This document shows positions 32,101 to 44,100 of a stretch of DNA of 64,000 nucleotides, one piece after another. This DNA comes from Limnomonas spitsbergensis (Eukaryota > Chlorophyta > Chlorophyceae > Chlamydomonadales): contig JAYJMM010000039.1 in NCBI GenBank assembly GCA_037349105.1, positions 6,602,501 through 6,666,500 on the forward strand, read 5' to 3'. Position 1 is the first letter of the stretch; every line of letters starts with the position of its first letter. Position numbers and translations under genes: made by a program. The notes beneath the pieces are model-generated. The model was not told the origin of the DNA, did not search any database, and saw only the letters and a list, made by a program, of their open reading frames with translations.

Positions 32101-35100
32101 GGATTTGGGGTATAGGGTTTGGGATTTGGTTAGCCCGCACCTGCAGCGAAGGATGCTCATAGTACCGTTGCGCCATAGAGCCATGCACCACAAAGGGCTA
32201 AGGGTCAAGGGGAAGGGGCTTAGGCTAACACACACATGCAGCGAGGGGTTCACAAAGTCCCGCTGCGTCATGGATCTCTGCTCCACATTGGGTTATAGCT
32301 TATGGTCGAGGGCCTTGGGTTTTGGTTAACGCACACCTGGATTGAGGGGTGCACTGAAACCCAGTGCACCATAAAGCCCCACACAACTGAGGGCGTATGG
32401 CTAAGGACTTAGACCTGGGATCAAGATAAACCCTCACCAGCAGCGTAGGACGCAACAAGTCCCGCTGCGCCATGGAGTTCTTCACCGACAAGGGCTTAGG
32501 GCTTAAGGCTTAGGGCTAAGATTATTAGAGAAAGTTTTAAGGTCCAGGTGACCCTACACCTTCAGGTCTAGGTGACCCTACACCTTCAGGTCGAGGTGAC
32601 CCTACACCTTCAGGTCTAGGTGACCCTACACCTGCAGGTTTATGTGACCCTACATCTTCAGGTTTAGGTGACCCTACACCTTCAGGTTTAGGTGACCCTA
32701 CACCTGCAGGTTTATGTGACCCTACACCTGCAGGTTAAAGCACACAAAGTCCCGTTGGATAGCACTGCAACACATGGCTTACGGACATCCAGCTTACCCT
32801 GTGGTTCAGGGATGGTGATCCAGGGGTGGCGGTCCAGGCAAACAACGCACCTGCAGCGAGGGGTGCACAAAGTCCCGCAGTGCCATGGAGCCCTGCACAA
32901 CATCCAGCTTGGCCAGGATCTTCGTGATGTTGGTGTTGATAAGGAACAAGGCGGCTGCGTCTGCAACACTGCCGCTGATGCCATCCTTGCCTGGCTGCCC
33001 GTTCTCGCCTGGCTGCGCATCGCCTCCTCCACCGGGCAAGCCATTCTCGCCAGGCTGGTCCCTGCCGCCCTTGCAAACGATCGTCTGGCGCTCCTTCACC
33101 ATCTGAAGGATGACGAGTACATTTTCGTAGATCTCGGTGATGCAGCGGTTGTCAGGAGCAGGGCCGGGCACCTTCTCGTTCACGATTTTTAAGAGCTGCA
33201 GGATATCCACGATGCCCCTGTCCACCAATCAATGAGTGAAAGAGTGAGCCAGGATGAAAGAGTGATTCCATGGATGAAAGAGTGAAGCAATGGGTGAAAG
33301 AGTGAATCGATGGATGCACGGATACATAGAGAAATCAATCATTCCATGAATAGAGTCATCCATCCATCCATCCATCCATCCATCCATCAATGGATAAATT
33401 AATCAATCAATCATTGGATCAAAGGATGAATGCAGTATGGTTTACGTAGAGGAAGGGGGGGGGAGCGGTCCAAAGGAAGGGTTTAGGGTAGACAACATGT
33501 TGCATAAATCGCATGGGTTTGAGGGGGACACCTGGGCAGGTGAGTGGAGGGGGCGGGTATGGGGGAGGTGCCCTGGACGAGATGTGGGGGGGTAGGATAC
33601 GGGTTGAGCGCAAGCGGGAGAATGAAATGTAAGAAATGAGGATAGAGGGAAGGAGCAATGAAACAAGACATAACTAGGGTTACCTAGGCTAGGGTTCAGG
33701 GCATGGCTGTAGGCTAGGGTTAAGGGCACAGCTGTAGTCTAGGGTTTATGGCATGGTTGTAGGCCAGGGTTTAGGGCACGGCTGTAGGCTAGGGTTTAGG
33801 GCACAGCTGTAGTCTAGGGTTTAGGGCACAGCTGCTGGCTAGGGTTTGGGACATGGCTGTAGGCTAGGGTTCAGGGCATGGCTGTATGCTAGGGTCTAGG
33901 GCACGGCTGTAGGCTAGGGTTTAGGGCACAGCTGTAGTCTAGGGTTTAGGGCACAGCTGTAGGCTAGGGTTTTGGACATGGCTGTAGGCTAGGGTTCAGG
34001 GCATGGCTGTAGGCTAGGGTTCAGGGCATGGCTGTAGGCTAGGGTTCAGGGCATGGCTGTAGGCTAGGGTACATGGCATGGCTGTAGGCTAGGGTATAGT
34101 GCATGGCTGTAGTCTAGGGTTTAGGGCATGGCTGTAGGCTAGGGTTCAGGGCATGGCTGTAGGCTAGGGTTCAGGGCATGGCTGTAGGCTAGGGTTCAGG
34201 GCATGGCTGTAGGCTAGGGTTCAGGGCATGGCTGTAGGCTAGGGTTCAGGGCATGGCTGTAGGCTAGGGTTCAGGGCATGGCTGTAGGCTAGGGTTCAGG
34301 GCATGGCCAGGACTCACTCTTGAACTGGCGGCAGCTGCTCGTCCCGGATAGCCTCTACCACGAAGAGGATGCTGGCGATCCCTGCATTGTCTGGCTCAAC
34401 GGGGGTGGGAAATACGAGCGCCCTGATCTCCACGAGGATGTCATCACAGGTCCCGGTTACGGTGTTGAGCGTGTCGTGCATCGGCTCCAGGCGGCCCAGC
34501 GGCAGCGCGACCTCTTGCCTGTGTTTGGATTGAGGCGGCAACGGAGATGCCTGATCAGGGTTCTTGGTCTCGGGTTCAAGGGGAGGAGTGCATCTGACTG
34601 GCTGAAAAGAAATTGGAGCGGTCCAGAAGCAGTAGCAGCGGCAGCAGCGGTGGCGGCGCTGGCAGAGGCAGCAGATGTAGAGGCGGCGGCAGTAGTAACA
34701 GAAGCAGCGGAGTCAGCAGCAGCAGCCAAAGCAGTAGCAGTGGTATGGCTGCGTGCTTGTGTCCATGGAGGGAGCAACTGGGATTTGCGGTCCGGGATTT
34801 AGGGTTTGGTTTAGGGTTCAGAGGGTTTGGTTTAGGGTTGGGAGGGTGCAGGGAGAACGATGCAGGTAAGATCTGACAGCAGAACACGCAGTAATGGCTC
34901 AATCAAAGCTGGCATCAATATATCCTAAACACTTAGCTAGAACTGGAAGCAATAGCCCTAAACTATAATCTCTAAACAGGAACTGGCAGCAAATAAAAGC
35001 CTGAAATGGCCCTTGCACAACCACTTGCCTGAAGCCTTTAATGGCTTGCAGGATTTCAGCAAAGTCAGGCCCGTGGTCAGGGTACGGGCCGTAGTCAGGG

Positions 35101-38100
35101 TAGTGGGGCTGAGGACCAGGCAGGTGCTCCTCCACATGCCGTAGGATCTTCCGGAGCAGCTCGGAGTCGTCAGTTGGGTCGGTTGGGACCACCTGGGGGG
35201 GCTGCAGGGAGGCGTCTGGCGGGTCGGTCTGAGTGGCTGCTGCCTGCAGCTCGACGAGTGAAGGCGGCGGCGTTGCCTCAGACGGGAGGAGGGGAGAGGG
35301 ACCGCCGTTGTTGTTGACGGCATTGAATATCTGGATGAGGATGGAGGTCTCTGGCCAGCTTCCGGGGCCTTCCATCGGGTTAAGGAAGCCCCAGATGGTG
35401 TGGACCTGCGGTTGAATGGTGTGGATTTTTTTAGATTACGTATTTGGCATAGTTGCGGCCAGAGTTTCACAGCACGGTATGTGTGGCAGAAGATCTAGGC
35501 CTTCTGGTCGGTTCCCGTGGCCACCTAGGGGACTGAGAGTCCCAGATGGTGTGGACCCGAACGTCTAGGGTTTGGGGTTTAGGTTTGATATTTAGAACAG
35601 GTATTTCGGGTGATTTTTTTAGTATGAAGTGCTCCAGGCCTGTGGTTCAGGGTTCAGGGTTCAGGGTTCAGGGTTCAGAGCTCAGGGTGTTACTAGACTC
35701 AGGCAGCCCCAGATTGTGTGCGGTTGTGAGTTTTACGTTACGGGTCTTGACTTAAGGTAATGCTGTTGCAAAGTTTCAAACTTTTGATATCTTAAATTTC
35801 GTGGACTGGCAAATCCCCAGATTATGTAAACACTTCAACACTTCAACTGTAATTGATGTGTGAACCTTTTATCACGTTATTTAGTCTGTGATGATCCAGA
35901 TTTGCTACCACCGGGATCTGTCAAACCGCAAAGTGTGAGAGGCTTAGAAAATGGGGCGGGTTGCAAAAAAATGTCTTCAACCGGCCCCTCCTGCGACGAG
36001 CACCCACCTCTATGTGCATCATCCCCAGTATCTCCATCACGGGCACCAGCCATTGGCCAGGGTCGAAAGAGGGCCCCGGATCCTTCTCAACAAGCTCACG
36101 GATCTCCAGTATTGTCGTGCTGCTGCTCTGCATCAGGACGAACGTGTTGTGTACGGCGGCCCCGATGGGCTGCATTTCAATCGGCAGGTGTTTCTCGATG
36201 CTGACCAGCGTGAGGCTCACGTTGCTGCTGATGATCTGAAGGGGGGGCGTGATTTAGTACACCAAAGTCAGCTACATTATTATCAGCCAAACACATCATA
36301 ATCAGCTACACAATTGTCAGATGCGACATTATCAGCTACATAGTGATCATCTGCGTCATTCTCCACCCCATCCTTACCTGTAGGAAGCTCACAATCTCGT
36401 TGAGCATCACGGTGATGCTGTTGTCTCCAGGTGGGCCGGGCTGCTGACCTGGCTCCTCGCCCCTGCACAACCAGCCCCTAGTCTGCGGCTTGGGTGTCTT
36501 GCTCAGCTCCGTGAGAGCGCGCATGATCTGGACAAAGACCGAGGTCTCAGACCAGGAGATGGGGGGGCCTTTCAGGGGACCCAAGCAGATCTGAATAGCT
36601 TGAACGATGGTCAGGATGTTCGTCGTGTCACCTGCGGCAGCGAGTATGCGCCAAAGGGGTATGTGTGTCAGTATACATGCTATAATCTGATGTCATATAT
36701 AAACCACACTTTTTTAAGCCCCGAGCTGCGCTGTTCTCCTACCCCGCATGCCCCCAATAGACTATTCTTTTCTAAAATTTATCTCTCTTTGTTTTTTATT
36801 TCTTTCTTTTAAGTTTATGGCCCGAAACCTTGAAATTAATCGACACCTTGAAATTAACCGACACCTTGAAAGAAACCGACACCTTGAAAGAAACCGACAC
36901 CTTGAAAGAAACCGACACCTTCATAAAAACCGACCCCATGAAAGAAACCGGCACCTTGAAAGAAACCGACACCTTGAAATAAACCGACACCTTGAAAGAA
37001 ACCGACACCTTGAAAGAAACCGACACCTTGAAAGAAACCGACACCTTGAAAGAAACCGACACCTTGAAAGAAATCGACACCTTGTGAGAAACCGACAGCT
37101 TGAGAGAAGCCTACACAATCTCACCTATTGAGCTGGACAGCTTCCTGACGAGGTCGATCAGCTCCTGCAGGTGTACGTGGCCGTCCAAGGCCTTGAGGGC
37201 CTGCCACTCCCTCGTGCTGAGCTCAAAGAAAGAGTGCACCTGCAGGTTTAAGGCATAATACTTGAGATCTCAGGGTAAATACTGTGGGGTTAGGGATATG
37301 TAAATGGCCGTCCAAGGCCTTGAGGGCCTGCCACTCCCTTGTTCTGAGCTTGACACTTGAGTGGATCTGCAGGTTGAGAGTTCATACTTTGGGTTTAGGG
37401 ATTGTACGCGGCCGTCACAGGCCCTGAGGGCCTGCCACTCCCTCGTGCTGAGCTCAAAGCAGGAGTGAACCTGGGATAGAACAAGGGCGCAAACCCTGCG
37501 TTCATCAGCAGCAAGGCAGCACGATACAGCACGATATGCAGCATAGGATCAGCCGGATCCAGTTCCACTATTCTTCGGGCACCTGTCCTGTGCGTCAAAT
37601 GTGATGCACTGATAGATTCGAAGTATGTTCACACTATCTCACACCAGGAGGTTCAGCAGCAGACACACAACCACCAGCAAACATATCATTTTTTGTGTTG
37701 GCGTCTCAGTTTTTTTTCTAGGGTTGGGCGGCTGGCCTCACACCTTGTGAAGTCCAAGCAAAAGAGAATTATCATGGACCTGGTGCAACACCTTACCTCG
37801 ATTTGGATGAGTCCCAGCTGCTCCATTATGGGTCTGGGGTCGAACACCGGCGCATCCTTCCCAACCAGCTCGCGGATCTCAATCACCGTTGAGCTCGTGC
37901 TTTGCAGCAGAACAAGGGTGTTGTGCATGGCTGCGCCGACAGGAGGCATGCTGATCGGCAGGTGCGTCTCAATGCTGACCTGGGTCAGGCTCACGTTGCT
38001 GCTGATGGTCTGTGGGAGGGTTGTGATTTTGTCACACTCAGCTACACCATGTGCATTCTCAGTCACATGTAGAAACCTTCAGATGCAACATGTGCACACT

Positions 38101-41100
38101 CAGCTACACACATGTACACTCAGCTACACCATGGGAACACTCAGCTACACCATGAACACACTCAGCTACACACATGTACACTGAGGTACACCATGAGCAC
38201 CCTCAGCTACACCATGGGAACACTCAGCTACACCAAGGGAACAGTCAGCTGCGCCATGAGCACTCTCAGCTACACCATAAGAACACTCAGCTACATCCCT
38301 ATCAGGTGATGGCTTGTCACATTCAAATACATAAATATGAGCCCAATCATTACCTGTAGTAGGGTCATGATCTGGATGTTTTCCGTGTCACCTGTTGCAG
38401 CAGGAAAGGGGGGCATACGTGACACGTCAGAGCTCTTGTTGGTTCGACTTCACAAGTTGTGCAGCTGGCCGCCCAAGCCATGCTATACTGAGACGCAAAC
38501 ACAGGACTAGCCCTGGCGCGCATGTTCGCCTTGCCGACTGCTGAGAAAAGGCGAGCAGTATCAGATGATACTTTCCCTAAATTCAATCACCCTACCTTTA
38601 ATAAGCAAATAAATTATAATGCAATATAATGCAATTCCCCCCCCCCCCCCCCCCCCCCCAAAAAAAGAAAGTTGAGGTTGACATGCAAACAATAAATGAA
38701 TGTCCTATAACAAATGTCCAACGGTTCTTGTAATTGTGCATTTCCTTTTCGCAAAAACGACCAGAATTTAAAAGGAAACTCCAATGTGCAACTCGCATCA
38801 TATAGTGTATAATCCACATTTTTCTTAGTTGATTGACAGCGGACATCCTCAGTCGTGCCGACGGGATCTCACCTCTTCCACCCAGCTTCCTGATGAGGTC
38901 AATCAGCTCCTGCAGGTGTACGTGGCCGTCAAAGACCTTGAGGGCCCGCCACTCCCTCGTGCTGAGCTCGACACTTGAGTGGATCTGCAGGTTGAGGGTT
39001 CATACTTTGGGGATTAGGGATTGTACGTGATCGTCAAATGCCCTGCTATCCCAGGCCTGCTATGACCTGCCACTACCCCATGCTGAACTCAACACTCGAA
39101 TGCACCTGCAGGTTGAGGGTTTAGGCTTTAAGTCAGGGTTTTGTGCGTGGCCGTCAAAGACCTTGAGGGCTTGCCACTCCCTAGTACTGAGCTCAATGCT
39201 TGAGGGGAGCTACAGGTCAAGGTTAAAGGGAATCAGCAACGCTTTTGAAGTGTGAACATTTCCTCCACATTTCATATGAGTAACAGTATGCTTCCCTGCT
39301 TTCTCTTCTCAAACCAGGAAAGACAATATAGAGGTCCAGGATAGCATTTACAGATCGTTTCAGGCACTTATTTTTCACACTAAAAATCAGAAGCCTTGTT
39401 TTGATACCGTCAGATAAAGAGCAGGCGGACCAGTGACCAGCGCCCACCTCAATTCTAACCAGTCCCAGCGCCTACCTCAATCTGAACCTGTCCCAGCTTC
39501 TCCACGATGGGCTTCAGCCAGTCGTTGGGCAGGTGCTGGGTCACCGCCTCCTTGGTGATCGTCGTCGTTTCTCGTAGAGAGACCAGGTGCGCGTTAATGG
39601 AGATGAGATCCAAGCCCTTGATGTGCATGACTAGGGATTGGAGCACCTCCCACTCCCTGTGGTTGAGTGCAGAGTCGGTTTTCACCTGTGGGGCGGCATT
39701 TGAGGTTCACTGGAAAACAAAACTGAAATTGGAACTCTATACAAGGACCGCATTTGGCACTTGCTACGATGACAATCGCTTTGAAAACAAATCCGATGCA
39801 GTGCTCCTTTAAGTGTGCTTCAGCTACAATTCAGCTGCATCATGGTCCATGGCCGTGAGGGGCTGGCGCAGCAAGGTGCCTGCCGCTTGGACCACCGGCC
39901 ATAGGCTGGTCAACATTTGGTCCCAATTGGCCCAGACCAGGGTCCTGGGTGACATTTTCATTTTGCTTGGGTTCAGCCGAACCAGTGTTATTTTGAGCTC
40001 GGCTTTTCCCCCCCGGGGCTGGCAAGTGTGAATCAAAGTGGCATTGACACATACTCCAGCATGCACCTGTCACCCCACGCATAGGCTGCGATTTATCTGA
40101 GGCACCAAACACAACCAGAGCCGGCAGCAAGAGAGATGGTGGCTCACACAGAGCCCACTCACCGCACACATGACCACTCACAGCCAATATACCAACACCA
40201 CTCGCTGCACACACGACCACTCACACTGAACATGTCAACACCACTCACTGCACACACAACCACTCACAATGAACATGCCAACACCACTCACCGCCAGCAC
40301 TAACTCCTTGAGAGCTCCTACAATGCCGATGGGGTCCAGCGACAGCATCACCCGATCCAATGTCTCCACCATTATATAGACTCTGTAGGCAAAGGGGGAG
40401 GAGCACCGTTAGAGTCTGTGTGTGAGTGAGTGTGTGTATGCGTATGCGTATGTGTGTGATTGTGTGCATGTGTGCATCTAGACAGGACATAAATGTGTGT
40501 ATGTACCCGAAGTGTATCCACAGTCTCAACCATCATGTGGACACTGACCCTAAACCCAAGACCCTACATCTCTTATCCCTAGATCTCTTAACCCTACAAC
40601 CAAGACCCTAAATCTCTTAACCCTACACTTGGGACTGGGTTCACAGTTGCAACCATCACTTGGACCATGCAGGAACAAGGTGAGTGCGCACTGGCCGTTG
40701 TGGTTGTTCTTGTCAAGTTCACCAGGGACAATGATCAGATTCCTTAAACCTAAACCCTGCCATCACACCGACCCTGTAGGAACAGGGTGAGTAGGCACCA
40801 GTTGCTGCGGTTGCTGAAATGTTAACATAATTACCCAACGGATTTTTCGAAAGGGCCAGGAAAAGGGAACTGGACGATCAGCCAGCGTGATGCGTGTGAG
40901 TAGGAGTGTACGTGTGTGTGAGTGTAAGTTTGTAAGTGTGTGTGTGTGTGTGTGTGTTTTGAGTTTGGGCGTGAGAGCGTGTTTGCTGTGTGCTCCAGTA
41001 TACTTGTCAGCATGGGGCCTGAGCTGGGATGGAAGCAGGCCAATGCGCAGGTTCAGCGACTCGAGTCCAGGCTTTTTCAGGGCCCTAGACTTCAGCACTA

Positions 41101-44100
41101 AAAAGGAGTCCGGACCTGTCTATGCGCTTCATGAGCCGTTCGTCCAGTTTGGAGACAAGCAGGCGGATACGTAGGTCCAGCGTCGTCACGTCCAGCATCA
41201 TGGCCTGGATCTTTGGGGCCATGGTCTCGATCCAGCCCTGTGAGACTGTCATCACCATTTGTAGCGCAGCAATGCAGCCTCCCTGAAGGGCATAGTGCGG
41301 GTATTGTTATGAAGTGAACACACACACCAGAAGCCTGTTGTTGTTTGCAGCGCGGCAATGCCGCCGACCTAATGGGCACAGTGTGGGTTATTGTTGGGAA
41401 ATAGACACACGCACCCAAAGCCTTTTGCAGTTTGCCAGCAGGTCTCTGATGCAGAAAAGGGTGGATGCTCAATCCGGCTTTCGCAGACAGTTACTCATAC
41501 TGCATGCTCAGAGCTTGCTGTTCATCAGCCAGCACCCACCTGCATGCTCCGCACCAGCTGCTCGACCTGCCTCCTCGCTAACTCCAGCGTCCGCTCCAAC
41601 GCCGACGTGTCCACCGTCACCACTAGGCCCGAAGGCGCCTGGGGCTGCTGCTGCTGCGGCGGCGGCGGCAGGACGCCAGGCGGCACCCAAGAGGGCTGCG
41701 GGTAGGGTGAGTAGGGCGGGTACTTGTATCCGCCGGGCGGCGGCTGCGGCTTCTGTAAAAGTACGTCCAGCTTCATGAGGGCCAGGGTGACATCGTACTG
41801 TATGCGGGACACTGAGAAGGCCAGCTCTGTAGTGGTGATGATGAGCTGAGTGGGTGGGGCGAGCACAGGGGCGTATAGGGTTAGTGTTCGTGGCTGGGAT
41901 TACTAATTGGCTAGATTTATACGAGTAATAGGGTGATGTTGTACTTCATGCGCGACACTGAGAAGGCAAGATCTGTTGTGGTGATGATGAGCTGAGTTGG
42001 TGTGGCAAGCACAGGGCCGTCAAGGGTTAGTGTTCGTGGCGGGGATTCCTAACTGGCTAGATTTATTTGAGTAATGGGGTGATGCTGTACTGTATGCGCA
42101 ACACTGAGAAGGCCAGCTCTGTCGTGGTGATGACGAGCTGAGTTGGCAAGAAAGAAAGAAAGAAAGCTAAGCCCCGTGTGGGGTGTGAGAGTTAAGGAAA
42201 CAGCGCAGAGTTGGTATAGCAAGGGCAGGGAGGGGGGGGGATATGGTATGGAGGGGACTTATAGAAGGCTGGCGTTAAGTGACAGGGTGATCCTGTAATG
42301 CGGCGAGTCCATGTGCCGCTCCTTCCATGCAACCCTCCCCTATGGATGATTGCTTAGAAGATGCAAGTCTAGCTTCATATGGAATCAGAAAGTGACGGCA
42401 TGACGCCATACTGCATGCGCAGCACTAGGAGGCCAGCTGAGCTTATGCGATGAGGAGGAGGCCAACTCTGCTGTGGTGATGAAGAGCCGAGTGGGGGTGG
42501 GTGGGGTAGGGTGCAGGGTATTGGCTCATGCACGAGGATGACAAGTTTCACAAGTCACGGTGTGAAGCATACTGCTTGCGGTGCAATGAGAAGGCCGGAT
42601 CTGTGGCAAGAGGTGTGTGGGTAGAGTTTAAGTTTCGGGTTACGAGTCAGGATGGACCCCCCCCCACGTTTCTTGTCACGTCTTGGGCCTCAGGCATGAT
42701 GGAGCTATAATAACAGTATGCATTTTTGATCCTGAAAGTGACCCTGTGTTTTCATTTGATGGTAGACCTTGCATGTCAATAAAATATGCCGCTTTGGCAC
42801 TGTCTCCCTGCAGACGCTCTGCGCTGAGATGTTTATGTCCTGTCAGGCCACAAGGGTTTAGGGTTTAGGGTCTATGGGATTGTCCTGGGAGGCCACAAGG
42901 GTTCAGGGTTCAGAGTTTAGGGTTAAGGGTTAAGGGCTTAGGGGGTTTGTCCTGAGAGGCCACAAGGGTTTATGGTTTAATGTTAAGGGTTTGGGGCTTA
43001 GGAGGTTTGTCCAGGGAGGCCACAAGGGTTCAGGGTCAAGACTTTAGGGTTTGGGGTTAAGGGCTTAGGGGGTTTGTCCTGGGAGGCCACAAGGGTTTAT
43101 GGTTTAAGGTTTAGGGTTCAGGGTTAAGGGCTTAGGGGGTTTGTCCAGGGAGGCCACAAGGTAGGGTGGACACATGGTACTGAAACTGGTAGGCCCAACA
43201 ATCCCTCAGCATGTAACTCTAAACCCTAAGACGCATAGTTCAAAACGTGTCGACCTCGGGTGACCCTGGCTATTTTCCGTTTCCTTTTTGTTAATTGACG
43301 CACCTTCTCCTCGCGAATTCTTTGCGTCAGGAAGTTGGTGTCCATGGTTGTCTCGATAATCTGGTCCAGGCGATCGATCACCGGCCGCAGGTCAGACGCG
43401 CCTCCGCCGCCGTCTGGTCCGGGGCCGCCTGGGCCCGGGTGGGTGCCATTGGAGCTGGGGTACATGAACCACATCTGCCTCAACAGGAGCAGTAGCCGCC
43501 GGAACTCCCTCTCCCAGCCGCCGCCCCAGCCGCCACCGCAGCAGCAGCAGCCGCTGTCTGCGTCATCCACGTCGCGCTGCTGGTTCATGGCCACATGGAT
43601 GTTGATGACCTGGATGAGACCTTGAGCTTGCGGAAGCTTCCGGTGCGGGTCGTTGTGTGGGTCCATGCCGGCGGGGTGGGCGGGAGGTACGCCCGGGGGT
43701 GGCGGGTCGGCGGGGCCAAGCGGCATGCCCTCGAGGCCCAAGACCTGGTCGCCCGCGGATTTTATCTGTGGATGTTTCACGATTTGATTACTTTACAGTG
43801 AGACTACAACTCTCCAATTCAGACTGAAACTGGTGTCTACACTCGATAAATAATATTTGTACGGCTTGTTAAATAGATCCCTTCGCAATGTACATGTATG
43901 GAAATGCAATTCGCATCTAACTGCCAGTGTGTTGGTAAATACATAATTAAATGTCAGGTCAGCCTGCGGTGCAATAGAGGGCGGCCTCAAACAGCTGTAC
44001 CTGCTGGTTGAGGGCGGCTGGTAGCTGCGCCGTTATGTCCTTGAAGTGGCGCTTGTTGGCCCGGGCACCTTGAAGGGAGGAAAGGATGCCTGCACATGCA

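Noticed and set aside
36748..37131. Plus-strand frame with ERNRHL repeats and its antisense
   Set aside because: Generated by the 18-bp intron minisatellite next to exon 27.
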